DNA from: an uncultured Oceanospirillaceae bacterium
Lineage (GTDB): Bacteria; Pseudomonadota; Gammaproteobacteria; Pseudomonadales; Balneatricaceae
Length of the DNA: 58,214 nucleotides
Direction of reading: 5' to 3'
Assembly (NCBI GenBank): GCA_913057435.1
Contig: CAJXNY010000033.1
Coordinates: forward strand, 1-58,214
Part shown: piece by piece, positions 1-8,736 of the stretch
Layout of the letters: the number at the start of each line of letters is the position of its first letter
Numbering within the stretch: position 1 is the stretch's first letter
Program-made: the position numbers and the translations under genes
The notes under the pieces: model-generated
What the model was told of the DNA's origin: nothing
Seen by the model: the letters and a program-made list of their open reading frames with translations, nothing else
Databases searched by the model: none

Positions 1-138
1 CTGCACAGCGAGAAAACTCACTCAACTTACTGTCCGGGAATACTTGACCACTACAATCGGTTAACTACGCTGGGCGTGCAGGTTGTAGCTGAAGCGGAGC
101 GATCAGGAGAAAAGGTGTCAGGCCCCTTTGTTTGCTAG
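1..138 (+). CDS. 3' end of an unidentified open frame cut by the contig edge
   Basis: Frame 1 is open from the first base to a TAG at 136-138, giving 45 residues ending in SGPFVC. No start codon with a ribosome site is visible inside, so if real this is the tail of a longer gene. I do not recognise the protein. A 45-codon open frame can occur by chance, so this is a weak call. It sits in the same low-GC block as the next small gene, suggesting accessory DNA. Confidence 0.25.
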   Translation: MHSEKTHSTYCPGILDHYNRLTTLGVQVVAEAERSGEKVSGPFVC

Positions 139-222
139 TATTGTTTTCTTGGTGAATGCGAAACGAAAGTTAACGAAACATTGAAGCGGACAGCGCGTTG
201 AACTCGGCGTCAGGAAATTATC

Positions 223-588
223 ATGCGTAAATCAGACAAGAAGTTAGAGAAAAGTATCGTTTCAGCGCTCACTGCTGCGTGTGAAGATGACCTTAAGAAT
301 TATGAGGGCTTTCAATGGCTAACTCACATTGTAAATTTCAACTCGTTCCCGGACAGCTTATCAATAATTTGTGTTTTTGATACTCAGAAAAATTTGATAA
401 AGATAACTGGAAGTAATGCCGTTAGCGACATCAAATCTGCCATTGAATCCAGACTTTTGTCCAACAATATAAAAGTAAAAAACATAAAAAGGCGCATCGT
501 ATTTGATACTGAGGATGCTTGTGAAAATGAGCATAGTGGGAGCTGGAATAGAAGGTTTGAAGGCCTAAAAAATGCCCGTCATGCCTGA
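223..588 (+). CDS. Small conserved hypothetical protein (often labelled 'Fis family regulator')
   Basis: A 121-residue protein starting MRKSDKKLEKS and containing GFQWLTHIVNF and VCVFDT blocks, with a late FDTEDAC segment. From memory this pattern matches a short conserved family in Vibrio, Shewanella and relatives that databases often call 'Fis family transcriptional regulator'. I see no Fis-type C-terminal helix-turn-helix, so that label is probably inherited and not functional. No signal peptide or membrane segment. The gene is clearly AT-richer than the cus genes beside it, consistent with horizontal acquisition. It reads towards cusA, and a shared terminator hairpin lies between them. 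Function unknown. Confidence 0.6.
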   Translation: MRKSDKKLEKSIVSALTAACEDDLKNYEGFQWLTHIVNFNSFPDSLSIICVFDTQKNLIKITGSNAVSDIKSAIESRLLSNNIKVKNIKRRIVFDTEDACENEHSGSWNRRFEGLKNARHA

Positions 589-636
589 TAAATTATTCAA
601 ACTGACACCTGGCAGTACCGCGCATTAAGGCATGGA

Positions 637-658
637 AAAGCCGACCCTCGTCGGCTTT
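637..658. terminator. Terminator hairpin between the small gene and cusA
   Basis: Perfect 9-bp stem AAAGCCGAC / GTCGGCTTT with a 4-nt loop. On the minus strand it is followed by TTTT directly after cusA. On the plus strand it has a short T run. It can serve both converging genes. Confidence 0.7.
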
Positions 659-668
659 GCCCTACCTG

Positions 669-3600
669 TTATTCCCCAACTCCCCTCTTCCGCCACAAAT
701 AGTAAACCGCCGGCACCAGCAACAACGTTAGCACCACCGCACTGGCCATCCCGCCGATCATTGGTGCGGCAATGCGCTGCATCACCTCAGAACCCGCCCC
801 TGTGCCATACATAATCGGCAGCAGCCCGGCGATAATCGCCGCCACGGTCATCATCACCGGTCGTACGCGCATCCCGGCCCCTTCGACCACTGCCTGTTTC
901 AACTCAGCGATACCCGGTTTCGGGTGTTGTTCCAGCATCTCTTTATGCGCCTGGTTAAGGTAGACCAGCATGATTACGCCGATCTCTACCGATACCCCGG
1001 CCAGGGCGATGAAGCCGACGCCGACGGCGACGGAGAAGTTGTAGTCCTGCAGGTACATCAGCCAGATGCCGCCGATCAGGGCCAGTGGCAGTGTGCCCAT
1101 GATGATCGCGACTTCGGCGAAGCGGCGGAAGTTGAGGTAAAGCAGCAGTACGATGATCGCCAGGGTGAGTGGCACCACGTAGCTAAGGCGTTCCTGGGCG
1201 CGCAGCAGGTATTCGTACTGGCCGGACCAGTTCAGTGAGTAGCCTGCGGGCAGGTCGACCTGTTCGGCCACTACCTTTTGTGCTTCCGCTACGTAAGAGC
1301 CCAGGTCGCGGCCTTCTATGTCGACCAGGGTCCAGCCGTTGGGGCGGGCATTTTCGCTTTTGATGCCTGGCGGGCCGTTTTCGATCCGGATATCGGCCAC
1401 ATCCCCCAGCCCTATCCGCTGGCCCATGGCGGTCTGCAGCGGCAGCTCGCGTAGCGCTTCTACCGAGTTACGGTAGTACTGCGGGAAACGGATGTTGATT
1501 GGGTAGCGTTCCAGCCCTTCGACACTTTGCGCCACGTTCATGCCACCAATCGCGGTGGTCACCACGGCCTGTACATCGGCGATATTGAGGCCAAAACGGG
1601 CCGCACGCAGGCGGTCGATATCCACTTTGATGTAACGGCCACCGGCCACCCGCTCACTGTACACCGAGGCGGTGCCAGCCACCTGGGGCAGTACGGCTTC
1701 AAGCTGCTGGCCAATCTGCTGGATTACCTTGAGATCCGGCCCGGCCACTTTAATGCCCACCGGGGTTTTAATCCCGGTGGCCAGCATATCGATGCGGGTT
1801 TTGATCGGCATTACCCAGGCGTTGGTCATGCCGGGGATTTTCACCAGTTTATCCAGCTCGCGGCGGATCTTTTTCGGCGTCATCCCTTCGCGCCACTGGT
1901 CCCGTGGTTTGAACTGGATAAAGGTTTCGATCATGGTCAGCGGGGCCGGGTCGGTCGCCGTTTCGGCGCGGCCGATTTTACCGAACACGGTGCTGACTTC
2001 CGGCAAGGTGCGAATCAGCTTGTCGGTCTGTTGCAGAATTTCTCGTGCTTTACCCACCGATACGCCCGGATAGGTGGTCGGCATATACATCAGATCGCCT
2101 TCATCCAGCGGCGGGATAAACTCACTGCCCAGCTTGTCCAGCGGCCAGAAGCCCACGGCGGTAACCAGCATGGCCAGCGCGATGGTCGCTTTAGGCCAGT
2201 TGAGTACGCCCCGGATCACCGGCAGGTAGGTGGCTGTCAGTAGCCGGTTAACCGGGTTTTTATGCTCCGGCAGCACCCGGCCACGGACAAAGTAGCCCAT
2301 CAGTACCGGCACCAGAGTAATTGCCAGCGCCGCAGAGGCAGCCATGGCATAGGTTTTGGTGAAGGCCAGCGGCGAGAACATCCGCCCTTCCTGGGCTTCC
2401 AGGGTAAACACCGGCAGGAAGCTCATGGTGATAATCAACAAGCTGAAAAACAGCGCCGGGCCGACCTCGGCTGCGGCATCACCGATCACCTGCCAGCGGT
2501 TCTCATCGGTTAAGGGGGTGCGTTCGATATGTTTGTGCAGGTTTTCAATCATCACGATGGCCCCATCGACCATCGCACCAATGGCGATGGCGATACCGCC
2601 CAGCGACATGATGTTGGCGTTGATGCCCTGGTAATACATGATGATAAAGGCCACCAGCATGCCCACCGGCAGGCTGATAATTACCACCAGCGAGCTGCGC
2701 AGGTGGAACAGGAACAGCGCACAGACCAGCACCACCACGATGAACTCTTCGACCAGTTTCTCGACCAAGTTATCTACGGCATTACCGATCAGGCCGGAGC
2801 GGTCATACACCGTCACCAGTTCAACCCCGTCTGGCAGGCTGGCTTTGAGTGTTTCCAGTTTGGCTTTGACGGCATCAATGGTGCTCTGGGCGTTTTCACC
2901 AAAGCGCATCACCACAATGCCGCCCACAGTCTCGCCTTCGCCATTAAGCTCGACAATACCCCGGCGCATCTGCGGCCCCAGTACAATATCGGCAACATCG
3001 GCCAGCAGAATCGGACTGCCATTGGCGGTTGCGCCCAGTGGAATCGACTCAAGATCGGTTTTGCTGCTGATATAGCCGCTGGCCCGCACCATATACTCGG
3101 CTTCGGCCAGCTCCAGTACTGAAGCACCGCTTTCCTGGTTACCGCGCTGGATGGCGTTGCGCACATGGCTTAACGGCATGCCCATGGCACGGAGTTTTTC
3201 CGGGTCCACCCGGACCTGGTACTGTTTGACCATGCCGCCCACGGTAGCCACTTCCGACACACCGGAAACGGTTTGCAGTTCATATTTGAGGAACCAGTCC
3301 TGCAGGGAGCGCAGTTGAGCCAGATCCTGGCCGCCAGTTTTATCGACCAGCGCATACAGATACACCCAGCCGACACCGGTGGCATCCGGCCCTAACTGAG
3401 GTTTGGCCGCCGCAGGCAGGTTGGGGGCCACCTGGGACAGGTATTCCAGTACCCGGCTACGCGCCCAGTAAAGGTCCGTGTCTTCGTCAAAAATCACATA
3501 AACGTACGAATCACCAAAAAACGAAAAGCCGCGCACGGTCTGCGCACCCGGCACCGATAACATCGCGGTGGTCAGCGGATAGGTGACCTGATCTTCCACC

Positions 3601-3779
3601 ACCTGCGGTGCCTGGCCGGGGTAGCTGGTTTTGACAATCACCTGCACATCAGACAGATCAGGAATGGCGTCGATGGGGGTGTTTTTAACACTGAACAGAC
3701 CCCAGCCGATCAGGATCAGGGTTGCTAGCAGTACCAGAAAGCGATTGCCGATCGACCAGTAGATTATCGATTTGATCAT
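669..3779 (-). CDS. cusA: CusA-type Cu(I)/Ag(I) RND efflux pump, inner-membrane subunit
   Basis: Proton-driven trimeric RND transporter of the heavy-metal-efflux class; 1036 residues is the family norm. Around it the sequence follows E. coli CusA closely: an N-terminal transmembrane helix, [20 protein letters not shown], the [20 protein letters not shown] helix carrying the acidic proton-relay residues, and a C-terminal TM block. The three methionines that bind Cu(I)/Ag(I) in CusA have counterparts in GDLMYM, EGMTPK and RIDMLA, which favours monovalent copper/silver over Zn/Co/Cd. The ATG overlaps the end of cusB (ATGA), with GAGGAG inside the cusB end as ribosome site, so translation is coupled. 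Last gene of the operon. Confidence 0.95.
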   Translation of the reverse strand: MIKSIIYWSIGNRFLVLLATLILIGWGLFSVKNTPIDAIPDLSDVQVIVKTSYPGQAPQVVEDQVTYPLTTAMLSVPGAQTVRGFSFFGDSYVYVIFDEDTDLYWARSRVLEYLSQVAPNLPAAAKPQLGPDATGVGWVYLYALVDKTGGQDLAQLRSLQDWFLKYELQTVSGVSEVATVGGMVKQYQVRVDPEKLRAMGMPLSHVRNAIQRGNQESGASVLELAEAEYMVRASGYISSKTDLESIPLGATANGSPILLADVADIVLGPQMRRGIVELNGEGETVGGIVVMRFGENAQSTIDAVKAKLETLKASLPDGVELVTVYDRSGLIGNAVDNLVEKLVEEFIVVVLVCALFLFHLRSSLVVIISLPVGMLVAFIIMYYQGINANIMSLGGIAIAIGAMVDGAIVMIENLHKHIERTPLTDENRWQVIGDAAAEVGPALFFSLLIITMSFLPVFTLEAQEGRMFSPLAFTKTYAMAASAALAITLVPVLMGYFVRGRVLPEHKNPVNRLLTATYLPVIRGVLNWPKATIALAMLVTAVGFWPLDKLGSEFIPPLDEGDLMYMPTTYPGVSVGKAREILQQTDKLIRTLPEVSTVFGKIGRAETATDPAPLTMIETFIQFKPRDQWREGMTPKKIRRELDKLVKIPGMTNAWVMPIKTRIDMLATGIKTPVGIKVAGPDLKVIQQIGQQLEAVLPQVAGTASVYSERVAGGRYIKVDIDRLRAARFGLNIADVQAVVTTAIGGMNVAQSVEGLERYPINIRFPQYYRNSVEALRELPLQTAMGQRIGLGDVADIRIENGPPGIKSENARPNGWTLVDIEGRDLGSYVAEAQKVVAEQVDLPAGYSLNWSGQYEYLLRAQERLSYVVPLTLAIIVLLLYLNFRRFAEVAIIMGTLPLALIGGIWLMYLQDYNFSVAVGVGFIALAGVSVEIGVIMLVYLNQAHKEMLEQHPKPGIAELKQAVVEGAGMRVRPVMMTVAAIIAGLLPIMYGTGAGSEVMQRIAAPMIGGMASAVVLTLLLVPAVYYLWRKRGVGE

Positions 3780-5389
3780 TGCTCAGTCTCCTCGGTGGAG
3801 ACGCGAGGCAAGGGCTGATCAGGAATCAGCAGCTCGCTGACCTGGACATCGCCCTCTTCGGAACGTAGCTGTACTTTGAGTTTAAGGCCGGGCTGCAGTC
3901 CTTCCAGCATCACAGTGTCGGCCACGGGTAGCGCCATCTGCATCGCCGGTTGCTGCCAGCGCAGGATGTCACCATGGCTCAGGGTCAGGGTGCGTGCTTC
4001 CAGATCAAGGCTGATCAGCTCGGCATCCACCCAGGCTGTTGGCCAGGGGCTGTCCGGGTCGCTGATGCGCTGCAGGTCCGAGTTAATGGCGGATTCGGAG
4101 TCCAGCAGGAACTGCGCCGAGGTGACTACTTCGTCCCCCAGTTCCAGCCCTTCCAGCAGAGTCACCCGGTTGTTAGTCCGCAGCCCGGTTGCGACGGCAA
4201 CAGATTTAAACTTGCCGTCACCCAGGCTGACCACCACACGCTGCTGATCAGCGGTCTGAATCAGTGCCTCTGTCGGGATGTGCAAACGGGGTTCACTGCG
4301 TCGCCCGGCGATATCAACACGGGCAAACATGCCCGGTTTTAAGGCCCGTTCAGCATTATCAAACCGGAGCCGGACTTTCTGGGCGCGGGTTTTGCTGTCC
4401 AGCGTCGGGTAGATGTAATCCACCTTACCCTGCCAGCGCTTGCCCGGTGAATAGTCGAGCTGCATCTGCACCGCACTGCCCTCTGCCAACCAGCCTGCCT
4501 GGCGTTCAAACACTTCGGCCATCACCCACACCTGGTCCAGCGGGCCGACGCTCATCAAGGTAAGGCTCGGCTTAACAAACATCCCTTCACGGATGCTGAG
4601 CCCATCAACATAGCCGCTAACCGGCGCAGCCACGGTGATGGTGTCCTGCGCCCGCCCCCGTTTACGCAAAGCACTGATCGCCGCATCAGAAACCGACAGC
4701 GCCTGCAGTTTAGCGCGGGCCGAGCGGGCCAGTATTTTACTGTTACTACGCAGCGCACTGAGGTATTCCTCCTGGGCGGTGATCAGCTCTGGAGCATACA
4801 ACTCATACAGCGGCTGGCCTTTTTCAATCCAGGCACCGTCGGTTTTAACATAGAGCTTGCGTACCCAGCCCGGCAGCCGGGTATGGATATGTTGCAGCTG
4901 GTCTTCATCAAAACTGATATAACCCACGGCACGAATCGTCTGCTGTAACCGACCAAACTCGACTGGCGCACTGCGCACCCCCAGGTTGTTTTCCACCTGA
5001 GCACTGATGCTCACCGTGCCCGGACTGTCTCCACCGCCAGCCTCCGGGTAGACCGGCACCAGCTCCATGCCCATGGGTGAGAGGCCCGGCTTGTCCCGGC
5101 GATAGTTGGCGTCCATCGGCGCAACCCAGTACAACGGCTCGTCTGAAGCCACGGCAGCAGGGGCCGGTTTCTCCGGGTAGACCGGCACCAGTTCCATGCC
5201 CATTGGTGACAGGCCCGGTTTGTCCCGGCGATAGTTGGCATCCATGGGGGCAACCCAGTACAGCGGCTCGTCGGCCGCAGGTTCGCTGCTACCCGTACCG
5301 TTCAGCAATGAGCCCGCATACTGATTGCCATAAAAACCGGCCCCGGCACCCAGCGCCAGCAGTAAGACAGATGAAACAACTTTATTCAT
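3776..5389 (-). CDS. cusB: CusB-type periplasmic adaptor with duplicated metal-binding domain
   Basis: Membrane-fusion (adaptor) protein linking CusA to the outer-membrane channel. 537 residues: an N-terminal signal anchor (residues about 5-25), two identical copies of a Met-rich heavy-metal-binding segment (about 41-73 and 84-116, each with PMD and [13 protein letters not shown]), then the usual barrel-sandwich, alpha-hairpin and beta-barrel domains, including [23 protein letters not shown] and [16 protein letters not shown]. Single copies of the metal segment occur in some CusB proteins. The exact protein-level duplication is unusual. Overlaps cusC upstream and cusA downstream by 4 nt each, so the three are translationally coupled. 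Confidence 0.93.
   Translation of the reverse strand: MNKVVSSVLLLALGAGAGFYGNQYAGSLLNGTGSSEPAADEPLYWVAPMDANYRRDKPGLSPMGMELVPVYPEKPAPAAVASDEPLYWVAPMDANYRRDKPGLSPMGMELVPVYPEAGGGDSPGTVSISAQVENNLGVRSAPVEFGRLQQTIRAVGYISFDEDQLQHIHTRLPGWVRKLYVKTDGAWIEKGQPLYELYAPELITAQEEYLSALRSNSKILARSARAKLQALSVSDAAISALRKRGRAQDTITVAAPVSGYVDGLSIREGMFVKPSLTLMSVGPLDQVWVMAEVFERQAGWLAEGSAVQMQLDYSPGKRWQGKVDYIYPTLDSKTRAQKVRLRFDNAERALKPGMFARVDIAGRRSEPRLHIPTEALIQTADQQRVVVSLGDGKFKSVAVATGLRTNNRVTLLEGLELGDEVVTSAQFLLDSESAINSDLQRISDPDSPWPTAWVDAELISLDLEARTLTLSHGDILRWQQPAMQMALPVADTVMLEGLQPGLKLKVQLRSEEGDVQVSELLIPDQPLPRVSTEETEQ
5042..5272. repeat. Direct duplication of about 102 bp inside cusB
   Basis: Bases 5042-5143 and 5171-5272 repeat each other with a 129-bp offset and only scattered differences, mostly silent. 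The encoded 33-residue metal-binding segments are identical. Silent divergence with retained protein identity suggests an older tandem duplication kept by selection, not a fresh assembly error. Confidence 0.85.
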
Positions 5390-6738
5390 TGGGACAACTC
5401 CAGCGACGATACATCAGGACGTGAGGGCTTCATGGCGGCCAGCTCGGGGATCAGCTGCCGTGGGCTGAGCAGGTAGTGTATGGTCAGCAGGTTCTGCTGA
5501 TGTTCGGTGTGCAGCTGCACCCGCTGCAGCCGGGTATTCAGCTCGCCAATAGCGGCCTGCATCACCTCGGTAAAATCAGCGGTGCCGTTGGCATAGGCCT
5601 GCATGGCGGCCCGGCGCTGACCATCAAAACGTGTCAGCAGCTGGTCTGACAGTGCCAGACGCGCATCGATCTGTTTCAGGCTGGCCTCTGCGGTTCGCCA
5701 CTCGCTGTGTAACTTGCGCAACGCCAGTTCACGCGCTTCACGTAACGCCTGTACATCATGCACGGCCGCCCGGCGTTGAGGGTCCTGACGCTTTTCAGGG
5801 AACAGTGGCAGGTCAAAACTGACCGCCACCGAAGCGAAGTCGGCTCGATCACGGCCGGTGTCCATCTCATCACGATAGCCATACTGAGCGCTGAGGTTCC
5901 AGGCCGGTTTATAGGCCTGATCCGCCAGTTTGACAGCGGTTTGGGCAACGCTGATCTGCTGATCAATTAACTGCACTGCAGGGTGGTCCACCAGTGCATG
6001 GTGGGCGGGCGTGACGGTGGGTTCCGCGCGCAGGATCTGCGGACGCTCATTCGGCATCAGCTGCCCGGCAAGGTCCGATGGCAACCAGAGCGCCAGCTGG
6101 CCACGCAACTGCTCGCGCTGCTGGCGCAGCCGGGTGACTCTGTCTTCCAGCCGGGTCAGTTCCAGCTCGGCTTTAAGCAGATCATGCCGTTCACTACGGC
6201 CATTACGGTAGTTAGCTTCAGCCACTTCGAGCAGCTGTTCAAACAGCGCCCGGTTCTGTTCAGTCAGGCGGATTTTTGCTTGCTGGCTATAGATGTTCAG
6301 CCACAGGCTGGCCACCTGGCGGGTAACCGTCGCCTGGCGTTGAGCACGGGCCAGCGGCCCGCTGTCGGCCCGCTGCTGCGTCTGACGCTGACGCAGCTGC
6401 AGGCTGTCGCCACGGGGAAACTGCTGCGATACACCAAACTGCAGCTGGGTCATGTTTTCCTGATTAAAATCGAAGCTGTCGGTGGGCAGGTTCGCCAGCG
6501 CCAGCCGCAGTTTGGGGTCTGGCAGCTGGCCTGCGCTGATCGCCCGCTCACGTAGTGCCTGCTCTTGCAGGCGGCTACGCTCAAGCCAGTTATCATTTTG
6601 CTGCGCCTGCTCAATGGCCTGACTGAAACCCAGCATATCCGCCTGAACCGGCAGGCTGAGCGACAGACTCAGCAGTAGCCAGGCAGCGAGGGTAAATTCT
6701 TTTTGCACGGTTTTATGTCGTATCGTTTTAATTCGCAT
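5386..6738 (-). CDS. cusC: CusC/CzcC-type outer-membrane efflux channel (TolC family)
   Basis: Outer-membrane factor of the tripartite pump. The ATG at 6738 gives 450 residues; a GTG three codons further out has no ribosome site. A clear Sec signal peptide ends at LPVQA/D, with no lipobox cysteine, so this is not a lipoprotein like E. coli CusC but more like CzcC. The rest is long alpha-helical coiled coil typical of the family, with two OEP repeats (NWLERSRLQEQALRERA..., then VQLIDQQISVAQTAVKLADQAYKP) and the conserved YANGTADFTEVMQA near the end. First gene of cusCBA. The region upstream is filled with REP palindromes. Confidence 0.9.
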   Translation of the reverse strand: MRIKTIRHKTVQKEFTLAAWLLLSLSLSLPVQADMLGFSQAIEQAQQNDNWLERSRLQEQALRERAISAGQLPDPKLRLALANLPTDSFDFNQENMTQLQFGVSQQFPRGDSLQLRQRQTQQRADSGPLARAQRQATVTRQVASLWLNIYSQQAKIRLTEQNRALFEQLLEVAEANYRNGRSERHDLLKAELELTRLEDRVTRLRQQREQLRGQLALWLPSDLAGQLMPNERPQILRAEPTVTPAHHALVDHPAVQLIDQQISVAQTAVKLADQAYKPAWNLSAQYGYRDEMDTGRDRADFASVAVSFDLPLFPEKRQDPQRRAAVHDVQALREARELALRKLHSEWRTAEASLKQIDARLALSDQLLTRFDGQRRAAMQAYANGTADFTEVMQAAIGELNTRLQRVQLHTEHQQNLLTIHYLLSPRQLIPELAAMKPSRPDVSSLELSQ

Positions 6739-6785
6739 AGAGCCCACTCATTGCGTATTCGTTCTATTCACAGGAGCCAAAGCCA

Positions 6786-7078
6786 TCGCGAGCAAGCTCG
6801 CTCCTACAGGATGGTAGTAGCAGCGACGTCCCGTCGCGTCAGGGTGCAGTCCGATGTCCAATCATCGCGAGCAGGTTCGCGCCTGCATGTATGCTATGCA
6901 GGCCCACCGAAATGATGGGCACATCGCTTCGCTCTTACGATCTACAGGGTGGTATAAACCTGACCGTTCGTAGGAGCCAGCTTGCTGGCGATGAGGTATG
7001 CGCGCGCCTGAGCCCCGAGCAAAGCCCGGTCGTTCGCGGAGCGAACTGCTACAGATCGCGAGCAAGCTCGCTCCTACA
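6786..7078. repeat. Cluster of REP palindromes upstream of cusC
   Basis: At least four copies of a short palindromic element: 6786-6808 (TCGCGAGCAAGCTCGCTCC then TACA), a variant at 6865-6887, an inverted copy at 6970-6993 (GTAGGAGCCAGCTTGCTGG) and 7056-7078. A related stem, GTTCGC-GGA-GCGAAC, lies at about 7032-7046. These are Pseudomonas-type REP sequences. No REP-associated transposase (RAYT) is in the window. The array fills the gap between the small membrane-protein gene and cusC and may stabilise or terminate transcripts. Confidence 0.85.
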
Positions 7079-7094
7079 AAGAGTGACTAAGGAT

Positions 7095-7511
7095 TTAATT
7101 CAGGAAGACGGCCTGCTGAACGTGCAGGCGGGGATAGCTGGGCAGATAGCTGCGCCAGGCTGAAGGTGGGGAGCGTTGGTAGAGCCGTTGCTGTAATTGG
7201 AATATAGCCAGCAAGCTGGCTGCCAGCGGCACTATCCATAACAGCGGGAAGAATTGCGGGCTGTCCAGTGAAGTGAACAGCGGACTCAGGGGTATTTCCA
7301 GCGGGCAGTTGCTGCTGGCGGGTTCACAGCAGGCATGGTCCATCACCGGCATATCTGCCATGGCCATTGTACCCTGCTCAGTCTGCGCGACAGCTGAGAT
7401 GATCTGAGGTAGCTGTAGACAGCTCAACACCAGGCAGCCCAGTAACACCAGACTCAGCAAGGTGCTGAACAGTGTTCGCTGTTGTTGGCGGCTACGGTGG
7501 AGCAGGTTCAT
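7095..7511 (-). CDS. Small Met/His/Cys-rich membrane protein, probably copper-related
   Basis: 138 residues with an N-terminal hydrophobic segment (about 14-33), a putative metal-binding stretch with M49, M51, M54, M57, H59, C61, C62 and C69, a second hydrophobic segment (about 88-106) and a basic tail. I do not recognise a named family; the layout recalls small copper-associated DUF2946-like proteins that precede cus operons. It is on the same strand as cusCBA and upstream of it, but a REP array of about 350 bp separates them. Ribosome site is weak. Metal handling is inferred from residues and position only. Confidence 0.6.
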   Translation of the reverse strand: MNLLHRSRQQQRTLFSTLLSLVLLGCLVLSCLQLPQIISAVAQTEQGTMAMADMPVMDHACCEPASSNCPLEIPLSPLFTSLDSPQFFPLLWIVPLAASLLAIFQLQQRLYQRSPPSAWRSYLPSYPRLHVQQAVFLN

Positions 7512-7600
7512 CTATCAGCGTCTCAGGATCTATGGGTAGTCGTGGGAGTCGGATAGTAGCAGAAAGTTCCCCCGCCGTGATAAATCAATTCAGCTCCGAT

Positions 7601-8593
7601 TCAATCAGTCGACTCAGTGGCTGGCACATCGCCGATCGCACAGGCCTGTCCTGCCAGCCAGGGCGCTTGCGCCAGTAACGGTGGCACCAGCTGCTGGCTG
7701 TAGATCTCCCGGCAGATCTGCGCCACCTGAGCAGACTGTTCGCAAAACTCGCCCCGTCGTGACAGCAGGCTGATCTCCCGTGAGTGGCTACCGGGCGTCA
7801 CCGGTAAAATACAAACCCCTTCCAGCAAGGCCGGGTTCTGCATCAGGCAGGTGGCGGTGGTAAACGCCCAGCCATGACCTTGCTGCACAAATCGCAACAG
7901 CGTACTGGTACTGTCCAGTTCATAGCGGACAGTCAGTTCCAGACCCAATCGACGGGCAATCAGCTGAGTCAGGCTGCCCAGCCGCAACTGACGGTTATAG
8001 CCGATAAAAGGAAGTGCCTGTGCCAGCGCTGCAACACTGCCAGCCGCACAGGCCTGGTGCTGCTGCGCGACGACCAGCACAAAAGGGTCCTGCAGAACCT
8101 GCTGCTGCACCAGCTCGGTCTGCTCCTGCATCGGGTCGCTGGTCAGTAACATATCAATTTCCCGCTCCAGCAAGGCCTCTTTTAGCGAGCCCACCAGCCC
8201 GGTGCGCAGCGAGAGCTGCTCAGCGAATGGCATGAGCTGTTCCATAATCTGCGGCCCGGCAGCATCGGCAAAGGAGTCAATCAGGCCCAGCCGAAGTTTG
8301 CCCAGCCCCTGACTGGAGGCCATCTGTACATCGGTATGCATACGCTGCATATCCGCCAGCATCTGGCGGGCATATCGGCGCATCACTCTCCCTGCCGGAG
8401 TCAGTCGCAGGGGGCGTGAACGGCGTACCACCAGCTCAACACCCATCTGCAGTTCCAGCTGTTTAAGTGCCTGGGACACGGCTGACTGGCTGACCCCCAG
8501 CTTATCGCCTGCCTGAGTCAGGGTTTCAGATTCGGCGACGATTAACAGCACCCGTAACGCACTGAACTCAACGCAGCGCTCCGCCTTCAGCAT
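7601..8593 (-). CDS. LysR-family transcriptional regulator
   Basis: 330 residues. N-terminal winged helix (about residues 10-68) with LTQAGDKLGVSQSAVSQALKQLE, then a periplasmic-binding-protein-like effector domain. ATG with AAAGGAG seven bases upstream. It ends in a short Asp/Thr tail. Same strand as the small membrane protein downstream (89-nt gap) and the flavoprotein upstream. The target is unknown: it could control the upstream flavoprotein or another locus. Nothing in the sequence fixes the effector. Confidence 0.85.
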   Translation of the reverse strand: MLKAERCVEFSALRVLLIVAESETLTQAGDKLGVSQSAVSQALKQLELQMGVELVVRRSRPLRLTPAGRVMRRYARQMLADMQRMHTDVQMASSQGLGKLRLGLIDSFADAAGPQIMEQLMPFAEQLSLRTGLVGSLKEALLEREIDMLLTSDPMQEQTELVQQQVLQDPFVLVVAQQHQACAAGSVAALAQALPFIGYNRQLRLGSLTQLIARRLGLELTVRYELDSTSTLLRFVQQGHGWAFTTATCLMQNPALLEGVCILPVTPGSHSREISLLSRRGEFCEQSAQVAQICREIYSQQLVPPLLAQAPWLAGQACAIGDVPATESTD

Positions 8594-8702
8594 GAAAACT
8601 CCTTTGCTAGCAGCCTGTCGGATTATGGTTTAACGCAAGGCAGCCACTATTTCGCAGTCAGGCAGATGGGTCAAGGCAGATATTTGATTTGAGAACAGCG
8701 AT

Positions 8703-8724
8703 GGGGCTGTCGGACGACAGCCCC
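8703..8724. terminator. Hairpin after the FAD oxidoreductase gene
   Basis: Perfect 9-bp GC-rich stem GGGGCTGTC / GACAGCCCC with a GGAC loop, 12 bases past the flavoprotein stop codon. There is no U-tract, so it may act as a 3' stabiliser or a weak terminator. Confidence 0.5.
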
Positions 8725-8736
8725 GGCAGGGGTTAA

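Noticed and set aside
139-222. Integron attC site near the first small gene
   Set aside because: A GTTAAC and a GTTGAAC occur, but they do not form the paired core sites or the imperfect palindrome expected of attC, and no second cassette is visible.
7512-7600. MerR/CueR-type promoter (19-bp spacer) before the small metal protein
   Set aside because: Loose TTATCA and TACTAT boxes 19 bp apart exist, but there is no dyad of the CueR type between them and no merR-family gene nearby.
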